Positions 9,406-18,131 of a stretch of 64,000 bases of DNA are shown here, piece by piece (position 1 is the stretch's first letter; every line of letters begins with the position of its first letter). The notes below the pieces were generated by a model. It had not been told where the DNA came from. It saw only the letters and a list, made by a program, of their open reading frames with translations, and searched no databases. A program made the translations under genes and the position numbers. Source of the stretch: an uncultured delta proteobacterium (GTDB lineage: Bacteria > Myxococcota_A > Polyangia > Polyangiales > Polyangiaceae). The stretch is from positions 99,956 to 163,955 of the forward strand of contig CAITIQ010000373.1 in NCBI GenBank assembly GCA_903892415.1, given 5' to 3'.

Positions 9406-9768
9406 ATGCTGAGCCTGAAGTCGATTTCCGAAACTCTCGCCGTCCTCGGGGGCGTGGCGCTTATGGCTGGTTGTGCGAGTAACCAGAAGCCGGTGAATTC
9501 GACCGAGGTCGACGCAAAGCCGGCGGCAGGGGAAATCACTGAAGCCAAGCAGGAGGCCACGGAGGTCGCTCCGGAGCCCTCTGCAGCAGCAGATACCGCA
9601 CCTGCTTCGGACGTTACCCCTGCTGCGACCGCCGCAGCCAGTGCAGCTCCTTCCGCTGTTCCCTCCGCCGTCGCCTCGGCCGCTGCACCCACCCCGAAGA
9701 AGGTTGGTACGGGCAAGACCAAGAAGAAGGGCGCCGAGTCGAAGTGTGGCGAAGGCTCCTGCGGCTGA
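9406..9768 (+). CDS. Putative MNIO-modified peptide precursor: lipoprotein with two C-terminal E-x-x-C-G motifs
   Basis: 120 residues from ATG 9406, chosen over the upstream frame start because GAGGTG sits 7 bases before it and a signal peptide follows. The signal ends in ALMAGC (lipobox, C23). The body is Ala/Pro/Ser/Thr/Glu low complexity, then a Lys-rich stretch, then the last ten residues ESKCGEGSCG, that is E111-S-K-C-G and E116-G-S-C-G. Tandem E-G-K-C-G motifs are the modification sites in HvfA-type precursors handled by DUF692 (MNIO) enzymes, and a DUF692 gene follows 80 bases downstream. Known members of this group bind copper or other metals after Cys modification. Lipid anchoring of such a precursor is unusual as far as I know. 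Precursor role is inferred from motif plus neighbour. Confidence 0.7.
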   Translation: MLSLKSISETLAVLGGVALMAGCASNQKPVNSTEVDAKPAAGEITEAKQEATEVAPEPSAAADTAPASDVTPAATAAASAAPSAVPSAVASAAAPTPKKVGTGKTKKKGAESKCGEGSCG

Positions 9769-9783
9769 TTGACGGGTGAACAG

Positions 9784-9841
9784 AGTGACTCGTGCCCTCT
9801 GCAGGAGAAATCACCGCACGAGTCGTTTTGCACGAGTCATT
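9784..9841. repeat. Palindromic repeat copy A between precursor and MNIO genes
   Basis: TGACTCGTGC at 9786-9795 pairs with GCACGAGTCA at 9830-9839, extended by one G-U and one A-T pair. A second half-site, GCACGAGTC at 9816-9824, could pair instead, giving two alternative hairpins. The first 15 bases (TGACTCGTGCCCTCT) are identical to copy B near 25.2 kb, and GAGAAA and GCACGAGTCATTG are also shared. The position, 17 bases after the precursor stop and 8 bases before the enzyme ATG, would suit an attenuator that lets more precursor than enzyme be made. Confidence 0.65.
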
Positions 9842-9848
9842 GAACGCC

Positions 9849-11585
9849 ATGTCTTTTCGTGACGGGGTTCGCCTACCGGCGGGAGTCGGTTTGGGGCTCC
9901 GTTATGCGTTTCTGGATGAGCTTGCCGAGTTCGTCGCCGACGGCACGAGCGTCCCGCTGGACTTTCTCGAGGTGTGCCCTGAGAACTACATGCGTCGGGG
10001 CGGAGCCGTTCCACGCTCGCTGTTCGCGTTGGCCGAGCGCTTCCCCGTTCTTTCGCATGGTCTGACGATGTCGTTCGGCAATGACGGGCCTCTTGGGGGC
10101 GGAGCCGACTACGTCGATGAGCTGAAGGCGTTCCTCGCGCGTCTCGCACCATCGTTTCACTCCGACCATCTGTGCTTCAGTGCAACGCAAGGTCGCTTCA
10201 CGCACGATTTGTTGCCGCTGCCCTTCATCGAAGAGTCGGTGCTTCGCGTGGCAGCGAGCGTAAGAGAGGCACGCGAGCGATTGGGCCGCCCGATCGCAGT
10301 GGAGAACATCTCCTACTATTTTGCGCCCGGGTATTCGAACTTGTCCGAGGCCGAGTTCTTATCGGCCGTGTTGCAGACTGCCGACTGCGGCCTGCTTCTC
10401 GACGTCAACAACGTGTACGTGAACGCGCGCAACTTCGGTACGGATCCGTTCGCGTTCATCGATGCGTTGCCGCTCGAGCGGGTGGTTCAGCTGCACGTCG
10501 CGGGGCATGACTTTAGCCCCTCCGCTGGCTGCATCGTCGACACGCACGGAGCTTCGGTGACGAGCGAGGTCCTTCAGCTACTCGAGCACACGCTGCGTAG
10601 AACAGGTCCTGTCCCCGTCGTTCTCGAGCGGGATTCGAGAATACCGCCGTTGGCGGAGCTTCTACGTGAGGTCGCCCTGCTGCAAGAACTCTATCTCCGT
10701 GCGACCCAAACGAGCAGTGCCGCTGTGACAAAGGGTCAGCTGCCCGAAAATGTCGTCGCGGCGGGGCGCGTGCCCGAAGTGGTCGAGCGGTTGCCACCCA
10801 TCGTGAAGTCGCTGATGCGAAGCGTGGAGTGCCCTTCGCCGGTCATCGAGGCTTGCCTCGTCGCTGAGCTCGCCGAAGAGGACCGCAAAGCGCTTTTGTC
10901 GCTGCCTCCAAGCCGGTTCTTTCTCTACCGAACGCTGGTGCGGCAAGGCTTGCTCGACGCAGCGCGAACGCAGATGCCAGAGGCGGCCGCGGTTCGCGGG
11001 GAGGCCTTCTCGGAGGATCTGCACAAGTTCGTCGAATGTGGTTTGCCCCGATCTGCGTTTCTTCGCGACGTGCCGCGAATGTTCATCGACTTCATCGCGC
11101 CCTTTTGGCAGCGTGATGCGGCAGTTCCAGCGTTTCTTTGCGATTTGGCGCGCTACGAACTCGTCGGTTTTGAGGTCGCAGCCAAACCCGACGCAACCTC
11201 CGCGGAGGCGTATCAAGACCTCGAGGTCGAACGACCGGTGGCTCTTTTGCCTGCGGTGTCGGTTGAGCGGTATCAACACGCCGTGCAGGAAGTGAAAAGC
11301 CCCGCCGTGCCGTTACCGCGGCCGACCCAACTGCTTTGTTACCGGGACAGCGCTGATGAACTGCGTTGGTTGTCGCTTTCCGAAGTGGCTGCCAACCTGG
11401 TTGAGAGGCTTTTGGACGGGCAGGCTCTCGGTTCCGCTATCCAGCAGGCCTTCGTCGATGCTGGGGCCGCCCTGACGACCGAAGGTCTCTCGGAGACCAG
11501 CGCCTTTCTGGCAGACCTGGCGAAACGAGGGGTCCTCTTGGGGCGGGCGCTGACGGTAGAACCAGATAGGATGAAGCGCGCATGA
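9849..11585 (+). CDS. MNIO (DUF692) oxidase fused to HvfC/DUF2063-like partner domain
   Basis: 578 residues from ATG 9849 (a GTG 57 bases upstream lies inside the palindromic repeat and is unlikely). Residues 1-290 are a DUF692 TIM barrel: GVGLGLR, SHG (H70), HSDHLCFS (104-111), VENISYYF (E152), LLLDVNNVYVN (D185, N187, N188), QLHVAGH (H216, H220), DTHG (D231, H233) and VLERD (E260), all candidate iron ligands. Residues about 310-560 resemble DUF2063/HvfC, the partner that recruits the precursor, so both functions are fused in one chain. MNIO enzymes use mixed-valent iron and oxygen to modify Cys in peptides. It follows the E-x-x-C-G lipoprotein gene, and its TGA overlaps the ATG of the kinase-FGE gene. 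Confidence 0.87.
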   Translation: MSFRDGVRLPAGVGLGLRYAFLDELAEFVADGTSVPLDFLEVCPENYMRRGGAVPRSLFALAERFPVLSHGLTMSFGNDGPLGGGADYVDELKAFLARLAPSFHSDHLCFSATQGRFTHDLLPLPFIEESVLRVAASVREARERLGRPIAVENISYYFAPGYSNLSEAEFLSAVLQTADCGLLLDVNNVYVNARNFGTDPFAFIDALPLERVVQLHVAGHDFSPSAGCIVDTHGASVTSEVLQLLEHTLRRTGPVPVVLERDSRIPPLAELLREVALLQELYLRATQTSSAAVTKGQLPENVVAAGRVPEVVERLPPIVKSLMRSVECPSPVIEACLVAELAEEDRKALLSLPPSRFFLYRTLVRQGLLDAARTQMPEAAAVRGEAFSEDLHKFVECGLPRSAFLRDVPRMFIDFIAPFWQRDAAVPAFLCDLARYELVGFEVAAKPDATSAEAYQDLEVERPVALLPAVSVERYQHAVQEVKSPAVPLPRPTQLLCYRDSADELRWLSLSEVAANLVERLLDGQALGSAIQQAFVDAGAALTTEGLSETSAFLADLAKRGVLLGRALTVEPDRMKRA

Positions 11586-13729
11586 GCGGGCAAGACGCAC
11601 TCGGATTGATCGGGACGGTCGTCGACCAAAAGTATCGGGTCGATTCGGTGATCGGCGAGGGTGGCTTCAGCATCGTCTACCGCGCCGAGCACATCATTTG
11701 GAAGCAGCCGGTCGCACTCAAGTGCTTCAACGCGCTCGCCAATGTGCCCCCGCAGATGCGGCAAGAGTTGCTCAACGGCTTCATCCAGGAGGGCAAGCTG
11801 ATGACGGCGCTATCGAGCCGCACGGCCGCCATCGTCCAAGCGCGCGACGTCGGGTCGCTCACCTCGCCGCGCACTGGCGCGCAGGTGCCCTTCATGGTGC
11901 TCGAATGGCTCGAAGGGCGACCGCTCGACCGAATCCTGTACGAGGAGCGTGAACGCGGTTTTCCGGCCCGCTCGATCTTTGACGTGATGGCGCTGCTCGA
12001 GCCTGTGACCAGCGCGCTCGAGGTCGTCCATCAACAGAACATCGCCCACCGCGATATCAAACCAGCGAACTTATTCGTGATCGGGGATCCACGTGGTGCA
12101 GGCGCGTTCGTCAAGATTCTCGATTTCGGCATCGCGAAGGTGATGGCCGAGCACGCCCAATTGGCGACTTCGCTTGCCCAGACCGGCAAAGAGATAACCG
12201 CCTTCACTCCCAACTACGGAGCTCCGGAGCAATTCAGCCGTTCCCACGGCGCGACCGGCCCTTGGACCGATGTGTTCTCGCTCGGTTTGATCATGGTCGA
12301 GATGCTGCGCGGCGGGATTCCGGCGCTTCAAGGGGACGACTACATCCAGCTGGCCGTGGCGAGTCGTGACACGAGCGTGCGTCCCACTCCGCGCGCCTTC
12401 GGAGTGGAGGTCAGCGACGATGTCGAGCGGGTGTTTCGCAAGGTGCTCGCTGTTGCTCCCCATGACCGTTACAAGACCGCGGGGCAGTTCTGGGCCGATC
12501 TCCACGGGGCGGTTTTTCCGGGCTCCCCGCTTTGGTCCCCGATGACGACGGGAGGGATGACGGCCGGCGGTTACTCCACGGGCGGGACGCGACCACCCTC
12601 CGTCGACACCACTGGGCCTGTCAGTCGTGCACAACCCAGCGCGCCAACAACCCCGCTCTTTGCGCCCGCGAGCGCTAGCGCCGCTCCTCCAACTCAGAGC
12701 AAGGGCAAGTGGGTGCTCGTTACGCTCGGGACGATTGCTGTGGTGGGCGGTGCGGCAGCGGCCGTGCTGCTCTTGTCAAAGAACTCGAGCAAAGCCCCCT
12801 CCGCCTCCAATAGTTCGGTCGTTCCTGTCGCTAGCGAATCGCTTGAACCAACAGCGTCGGTCGCCTCGGCTCCGCCAACGTGTGGTCCCGGAATGGTCGA
12901 GATTCCAGGTGGCAAATTCTTCATGGGGTCCGACGACACTTCTTTTCCACGGTGGATGCCGGCCCACAAAGTCACCCTCTCGCCCTACTGCATCGGTATC
13001 AACGAGGTGACCGCAGGCGAATACAAAGCTTGCGTGGACAAGGGTGATTGCAAGCGTGCTGCGACAGTCCCTGACTATCCGAAGAGCGACAAGATCACTC
13101 CGGCACAGCATGACAAGAACCGCGAGATCTTCTCCGAGCTGTGCAACATCGGTGAGAACAACACCGTTAAACCTGGTCGCGAGAAACACCCAATGAACTG
13201 CGTCTCGTGGGCCTTGGCGGACCTCTACTGCCAGGCAAACGGTGGGCGCCTTCCAACCGAGGCCGAGTGGGAGTTCGCCGCGCGTGGCTCGGACGGCAGA
13301 AAGTTCCCTTGGGGAGATGATCCCGGTTCCGACTCCAAGCACATGAACGCGTGCGGCAAGGAATGTCTCGCGTGGGAGCAGGCACGCCCGGTCGAGCCGA
13401 AGTCAGAGGCCATGCACGAGGAAGACGATGGCTTTCCAGGTACCGCTCCGGTTGGTTCCTTCCCGAAAGGCGTTACCAGATTTGGTCTCAACGATATGGT
13501 CGGTAACGTCTGGGAATGGACCAACGACTACTTTGCCATCTACCAGAGCGAGGAGCAGGTCGACCCAATGGGAGCCCCCGCGGGCGACAAGAAAGCCATC
13601 CGCGGCGGGGGGTTCAACGGTGGGTACGCGAGTTGGGTAAACCCGGCGTTCCGCTACCACCAACTCGCGACAGCGAGTGCGCACGGAATTGGCTTCCGGT
13701 GCGCAAAGTCGCTGAAGCCATCGAAGTGA
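11582..13729 (+). CDS. Ser/Thr protein kinase fused to formylglycine-generating-enzyme (SUMF1) domain
   Basis: 715 residues. The N-terminal Hanks-type kinase has GEGGFS (glycine loop), VALK (ATP lysine), HRDIKPAN at 156-163 with D158, DFG at 181-183 and APE. After a Pro/Ser/Ala-rich linker a single transmembrane helix (about residues 377-400) leads to an extracytoplasmic FGE/sulfatase-modifying domain: MVEIPGGKFFMGSDD, GRLPTEAEWEFAARG, GNVWEWTND and a closing GFRCAKS. Such fusions are common in myxobacteria and many FGE-like domains are sugar- or peptide-binding rather than catalytic. ATGA overlap with the MNIO gene argues for joint expression, so it may sense something related to the modified lipoprotein; this is inference. 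Confidence 0.93.
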   Translation: MSGQDALGLIGTVVDQKYRVDSVIGEGGFSIVYRAEHIIWKQPVALKCFNALANVPPQMRQELLNGFIQEGKLMTALSSRTAAIVQARDVGSLTSPRTGAQVPFMVLEWLEGRPLDRILYEERERGFPARSIFDVMALLEPVTSALEVVHQQNIAHRDIKPANLFVIGDPRGAGAFVKILDFGIAKVMAEHAQLATSLAQTGKEITAFTPNYGAPEQFSRSHGATGPWTDVFSLGLIMVEMLRGGIPALQGDDYIQLAVASRDTSVRPTPRAFGVEVSDDVERVFRKVLAVAPHDRYKTAGQFWADLHGAVFPGSPLWSPMTTGGMTAGGYSTGGTRPPSVDTTGPVSRAQPSAPTTPLFAPASASAAPPTQSKGKWVLVTLGTIAVVGGAAAAVLLLSKNSSKAPSASNSSVVPVASESLEPTASVASAPPTCGPGMVEIPGGKFFMGSDDTSFPRWMPAHKVTLSPYCIGINEVTAGEYKACVDKGDCKRAATVPDYPKSDKITPAQHDKNREIFSELCNIGENNTVKPGREKHPMNCVSWALADLYCQANGGRLPTEAEWEFAARGSDGRKFPWGDDPGSDSKHMNACGKECLAWEQARPVEPKSEAMHEEDDGFPGTAPVGSFPKGVTRFGLNDMVGNVWEWTNDYFAIYQSEEQVDPMGAPAGDKKAIRGGGFNGGYASWVNPAFRYHQLATASAHGIGFRCAKSLKPSK

Positions 13730-13732
13730 GCG

Positions 13733-14653
13733 TTATTGAACGCAGTCGAAGTACTGATTGGCCTGACTGAATTCGCAGCTCCCCGGTGCGCAGTCCAGCG
13801 TGGTCATGTCGTCGCTCGAGTTGCTTGAGCAATACTTGAGCACGGTCCCTTCACAAACTCCGACCCAACCGATCTCCGCGCAGGTGACTGGCGCCGGAGT
13901 TGGTTCACAACGGAACTCGCTTGGGCAGGGCTGCGTAATGCAGGCGATCTGATTGTCACATACGAAGTCTGCCGGACAGCTGTTCGGATCGCTCGGTTCG
14001 CACGGCCTGCCTACGCAAGCGTCAACATCCTCATCGCAGACGTAACCGTTTGCGCACTTCACCTTGGGGCAGAACGGTTCCTCGACGCAAGCGTCCTGAA
14101 ACTCGTCGCAAACCTGGTTGGGGCCGCACTCTTTCGTTGCGCAGAAATTCTGCACCGTCCCGCAGTCTCTCACCGACGTCTCATTCGTCTGGTCCAAGCC
14201 GATGGTCTTGTTCTGCTTCGGGATCTTTACGGTGACCTGCGGGTTCGACAGGGCCATGGTCACCATGCAATTGGGCCCAGGCCCTTCCTCCATTGTATGG
14301 ACGACGAGGCGTGCGTTTGCGCCCGTTCCCTCACGAGCGATTGACGTAAAGGTAACGTCGTAACCGCCCGTTTCTTGAACGCCCATCGAGTAGTGGAGCA
14401 CCCAGCTCTAGTTGAAGTTGAGGTCGGCCGGCGGCTGGGTACCAAAGTGCGCCACGTACTCTGACTTTTTGCGCAGGATCGTCAGGCCAGGCGGCGCAGG
14501 GCTTTTGACGCTGTTCAGTTCCACGAAAGAAAGGGAGAGATCATTCTCACTGTCAGCCGCTTGCTCGAGATCCTCCAGTCCGCTGTCGGGGGCGCAAGCT
14601 CCAAGTCCGAGCGCGAAGAGTGAGCCAATCGTGACGAGGAAGCGGTGAAACAT
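13733..14653 (-). pseudogene. Lipoprotein with PrcB_C-like domain, interrupted by one in-frame TAG
   Basis: ATG 14653 follows a good GGAGG site and encodes a signal with lipobox LGLGAC. The frame stops at TAG (14408-14410) and then continues open in the same frame to 13733. The stop falls inside a domain resembling PrcB_C: PPADLNFN, stop, SWVLHYSMG, then QETGGYDVTFTSI, VHTMEEGPGPNCMVTMALS and VTVKIPK, which together match the family pattern. A Cys-rich tail of four or five EGF-like/DUF-type repeats (C-x-x-x-x-C-x3-C... such as CGPNQVCDEFQDAC) follows. Either the gene is a recent nonsense mutant, or the base is a sequencing error, or the amber is read through. It converges with the kinase gene 3 bases away. 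Confidence 0.75.
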
Positions 14654-14757
14654 AGGTCCTCCGATGGGATGAAATGTAGTCAGCGGCCCTACTAACTCAC
14701 CTCTTGCCTCTGTTCAACCCAGATCGAAGAAATCCGTTGTTGCGGTGCAATCGAAGT

Positions 14758-14803
14758 CCTCGTGGCGGCTGGCCGATTTCTGCGGGATGAGCAGTCCACG
14801 AGG
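14758..14803. promoter_or_regulatory. Spaced 8-bp inverted repeat upstream of GYF protein gene
   Basis: CCTCGTGG (14758-14765) and CCACGAGG (14796-14803) are perfect inverted copies 30 bases apart, in the 194-base divergent region between the broken lipoprotein gene and the GYF-propeller gene. Between 14816 and 14837 the octamer GCTCGACG occurs twice. It could be an operator or chance; no clear promoter box is visible. Confidence 0.25.
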
Positions 14804-14847
14804 GAAGGCGAAGTCGCTCGACGCTCAGGCTCGACGTTGCTAGGCGG

Positions 14848-16743
14848 TTGGAGTTGTCCACCCAGTTCCTTGTCCAAACTGCGCCCGGTCGAACGACGGG
14901 GCCTCTGAGCGACGATGCCTTGCGTGAGGCTTTGCGGGCGGGCGACTACCCCCCAGAGGTTCGCTGTCGCGAAGTGGAGACCATGTTGTGGTTGCCCGCC
15001 TGCGCCTGGGCAACGTTGGCGACGCCAGCTCCACCTCTCACCCCACCTCCAGTCACTCAAGACGGTGTTCTCAGCTCCTCTCCGGATCTGTTGATGGCGC
15101 CAATTGAAACCCTAGAGCGGCTTCGCTTCGTCGTGGCCGATCACGGCCAGTCCTTTGGGCCCATCAACGGCGCTCAAATCCGCGAGGGAGTTACGCTCGG
15201 GAAGTACCGCCAAGCACATGTGGCGCCGCTTGGAACGGAAGATTGGGTTCTCGCGCGCAAGATATTCGATCGCACGCTCTCGGAAGGCACACGTGCCGTC
15301 GCCCATCACTCCGCGCCCGATCTCAAGACGGTCCGTTGCGGCGTGTGCCGCGAGCTCGTTGCAGAGACAGCGACCGTCTGTCCCGAGTGTGACGAGTCTC
15401 TTGGTCCCCGTTCCTCACCCGCTTCTCGCGGCTCGATACCGGACGACCCGGAGGACGCTTCCTGGTTGCGCATGCACTGGCGACCTCTCGTCATGTTCGG
15501 CAGCATCGCAAGTTTGCTCATGACGGGTATCGCGCTGCGCTACATGGCGCCAGGGCGTTTCTCGCTGGCCGACCAGCAACGGGCTGCTCCGATGGGGCCT
15601 CCGGCCGCGCAACAACCCTGTGAAGCGCGTTGCTGGAACGGGGAGTCTTGTCAGGCTAGCGTCTGCGTCTGGCAGAAGCCCAACGACGTCGGGCATGTCG
15701 CGGCACGCCCGGGCGTGGCGGGCCCGTTCTCGCTGCCTCCCGACGTGAGTGACGTATTGATCATCGATGAATCGCGGTTCGCGACGGCGCTGCTTGCTGG
15801 CACAGAGATTCGATCGAACCGCACCGGCCAATCGCTCGGGCTGGTAACGCAAGCCGCGCATACGCAGAAGTTGTTGCGCGCCGAATCAGCGATCTACGCA
15901 ATTGGGCCTCAACATGTGAGCGTGCTCGACGGTCAAACCCTGCGTCACGAGAAGACGCTCGAGCTCGGGGGAATAGCCGGAGAGGTCTCGGTTGGCGCGA
16001 ACGGTCGACGGGTTTTCGTGTCCCTTCCTGGACTCCACTCTGTGGCGATCTTCTCGAGCGAATTGCACGTGGAGTTGGAACGGATCCGCTTCGGAGACGA
16101 TCACGTCGGGCGGGTCGCCGTCGACGACTCGGGGAAACGTGCGTTGACCGCAACCGGCGCAATTCCCGTCCCGGGCCAACGCGACGCGCAACTTGGCGCT
16201 GTGTACGCCTTTGACCCGAGTCGCCTTGCCACCCGTCAGGATCGGGTGCGTGCGTCGATCGTCGGCAACCCAACCAGCGTGCTTGTTACCCCGGACGGAA
16301 GTCGTGGCTTTGCCGTATTGCGCAAGGACAATGCGCTCGTCCCGATGGAGATGCTCGCCTCTGGCGCTGTTCGGCTGGGCGAAGCTCAAACGACCTGCGA
16401 CCAACCAGAACAGATCGAGTTGATCCGAAAAAATCGCTGGGCTGCGGTGCGCTGCAATCGTGGTCGCGCGGTCGAGATATTCAGCCTTGATGACGCCACC
16501 CTCATCCGACGAATCCCGTTCGGTGATCCGGTGCAAGACGTCGTGGTTTCCCCTGATGGTGAACAGCTCGTGGTGGCGGTGGCGGGCTCTACCGATGGTG
16601 CCATCGGTCTTGTTGATTTGGACGGTTTCAGCGTTGAGATGATCCCTGTTACCGAACCGCCAACACGTCTCGATATCTCGCCCTCCGGCGAAGCCGTGAT
16701 CGCGATGAGCGACCGCAGCAAGGTTGCGTGGGTGTTTCGATGA
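14848..16743 (+). CDS. Membrane protein: two GYF-like domains, zinc ribbon, one TM helix, beta-propeller
   Basis: 631 residues. A stop lies 60 bases upstream in frame and no ATG/GTG intervenes, so TTG 14848 (or TTG 14854) must start it. Residues 5-55 and 90-140 each look like GYF_2 domains (GPLSDDALREALRAGDY; FGPINGAQIREGVTLGKY). A zinc ribbon CGVC...CPEC follows, then a helix LVMFGSIASLLMTGIALRY, a small Cys-rich motif, and a C-terminal half of propeller-like repeats (VVVSPDGEQLVVAV, LDISPSGEAVIAM). Cytoplasmic GYF and zinc modules with an extracytoplasmic propeller suggest a scaffold or sensor. Its TGA overlaps the next ATG. Function unknown. Confidence 0.75.
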   Translation: MELSTQFLVQTAPGRTTGPLSDDALREALRAGDYPPEVRCREVETMLWLPACAWATLATPAPPLTPPPVTQDGVLSSSPDLLMAPIETLERLRFVVADHGQSFGPINGAQIREGVTLGKYRQAHVAPLGTEDWVLARKIFDRTLSEGTRAVAHHSAPDLKTVRCGVCRELVAETATVCPECDESLGPRSSPASRGSIPDDPEDASWLRMHWRPLVMFGSIASLLMTGIALRYMAPGRFSLADQQRAAPMGPPAAQQPCEARCWNGESCQASVCVWQKPNDVGHVAARPGVAGPFSLPPDVSDVLIIDESRFATALLAGTEIRSNRTGQSLGLVTQAAHTQKLLRAESAIYAIGPQHVSVLDGQTLRHEKTLELGGIAGEVSVGANGRRVFVSLPGLHSVAIFSSELHVELERIRFGDDHVGRVAVDDSGKRALTATGAIPVPGQRDAQLGAVYAFDPSRLATRQDRVRASIVGNPTSVLVTPDGSRGFAVLRKDNALVPMEMLASGAVRLGEAQTTCDQPEQIELIRKNRWAAVRCNRGRAVEIFSLDDATLIRRIPFGDPVQDVVVSPDGEQLVVAVAGSTDGAIGLVDLDGFSVEMIPVTEPPTRLDISPSGEAVIAMSDRSKVAWVFR

Positions 16744-18131
16744 GCGAGGGCCTTCGCTCCGTTCCCTGTTCGCTCTGTCGCCGTCCGATTCTCGAGGGGG
16801 CTCGCAAGTGCAAGCACTGCAAGGGCTGGCAGCCTGAGAAATCACGGACTCCGCGAGCGGCGATCATGATGTTCACGACGATCGCCAGCGTGTTCTCGGT
16901 GATTGTCACCTCGCAAGAGTCGGTGGTCGAGTCAGCTCCCCCACTAACGGCACTAGCTGGAGATCCGGCTCCCGCAAGCAGCTCTACAGCGCCCACCACG
17001 GCTGCTCCCGCGCCGGTGCTTCCGGAGAGACGTCCTCCTGCAACACCACCGAAGAAGGATTGGAAAGCCCGTGAACTACGGATGGGTGACGTGCACCCCC
17101 TCGACCTCTGCTTTTCCAAAACCGGCCAGTCGCTCTTCGTCTCCGCGGATGACGCGACCCTCCGCGAGTACCGCGTCGACACCGGTGAGATCGTGCACAA
17201 GGCGACAATCCCGGTAAAGGGGAGTCGCATCGTATGTTTTGCCGAGCGCTACGTTGCGCTGCTCAACAGTGATCCAGCCGTTACCCAAGTACCTGTATTC
17301 GACGTAACTCGCTGGGACCGCGATCCGGTGCTGCTCGAGGTCGGTGCGGGCCCAACCGACCTTGTCGAAATGAACGACGGCACTGTGATTGTTGGCGGCA
17401 GCAAGTCGCATCGTCTTTCACGCTTTGCATTGCCCTCGGGCCGGCTGTTGGACGACATGACCCTGCCTCAAGCGGCGAGTCAGGTCTTCTTGCTTCACAC
17501 CACGGCTGGCCACTCACTCGCTGCGCTTGGCGCGCTCTCTCACGAGGGGCGGCCAGACGGCGCCTGGATGGACCTCTTCGATCCGAAGGAGTCGCCTTTC
17601 GGTGCAACGCGGCGAAGCATCGCTATCGGTCGGGATCCGCGTGCTGGATCTGTGACGCGCGCCGGAAGCTCGCTGTTGTTTCCTGATTTTGCAGCCAACA
17701 CAGCGAAGTTGGTGGACGTTGGTGAAGAAACCCGAGCCCACTCCGTGGACGTCGGGCAGGGGCCTATCGCCGCTTTCATCATGCGCGACGACCTGTACGG
17801 GGTGACGCTGAACGTGACCGCGAGGACGGCTACAACCATCGATCTGCCGCTGCTCTCGTCGGCAGACAAGGCAAGCGTTACTACCCTGATGCTTCCCGAC
17901 GAGCCGCGTCGTGGGCGACTATCGGAAGATCGCTCGCTGCTTTTCGTCAGCCTTGGCCCAGCTGGGGAACCGGCTCGCGGTCGCGGCGTTGTGGTGATCG
18001 GTGGAGAACCGCCGGAAATTCTTACGTCGCTCGAGACTGGGATCGGTGTTGATACCGTAGCGGTTGCCCCCGATGGCGCGCGCGCTGCGGTTGCCACTTA
18101 CTTCGCAAAGTCGATTACCCTCATCGAATGA
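16740..18131 (+). CDS. Membrane protein: zinc ribbon, TM helix, beta-propeller
   Basis: 463 residues from ATG 16740, which overlaps the upstream stop (ATGA). The first 35 residues form a zinc ribbon, CSLCRRPI...CKHCKGW, followed by a hydrophobic helix (AIMMFTTIASVFSVIVT), a Pro/Ala/Thr linker and a propeller-like domain (CFSKTGQSLFVSADDATLRE; VAVAPDGARAAVATY). It is a paralogue in layout of the preceding protein but without the GYF domains. Its stop overlaps the orn ATG. Function unknown; the two proteins probably act together at the membrane. Confidence 0.75.
   Translation: MSEGLRSVPCSLCRRPILEGARKCKHCKGWQPEKSRTPRAAIMMFTTIASVFSVIVTSQESVVESAPPLTALAGDPAPASSSTAPTTAAPAPVLPERRPPATPPKKDWKARELRMGDVHPLDLCFSKTGQSLFVSADDATLREYRVDTGEIVHKATIPVKGSRIVCFAERYVALLNSDPAVTQVPVFDVTRWDRDPVLLEVGAGPTDLVEMNDGTVIVGGSKSHRLSRFALPSGRLLDDMTLPQAASQVFLLHTTAGHSLAALGALSHEGRPDGAWMDLFDPKESPFGATRRSIAIGRDPRAGSVTRAGSSLLFPDFAANTAKLVDVGEETRAHSVDVGQGPIAAFIMRDDLYGVTLNVTARTATTIDLPLLSSADKASVTTLMLPDEPRRGRLSEDRSLLFVSLGPAGEPARGRGVVVIGGEPPEILTSLETGIGVDTVAVAPDGARAAVATYFAKSITLIE

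Noticed and set aside
9792..9848. GTG 9792 as the start of the MNIO protein
   Set aside because: It would place the N-terminus inside the palindromic repeat, and the added 19 residues are not like the family; ATG 9849 fits.
15886..16845. 319-codon minus-strand frame
   Set aside because: Antisense to the GYF-propeller gene; no recognisable features.
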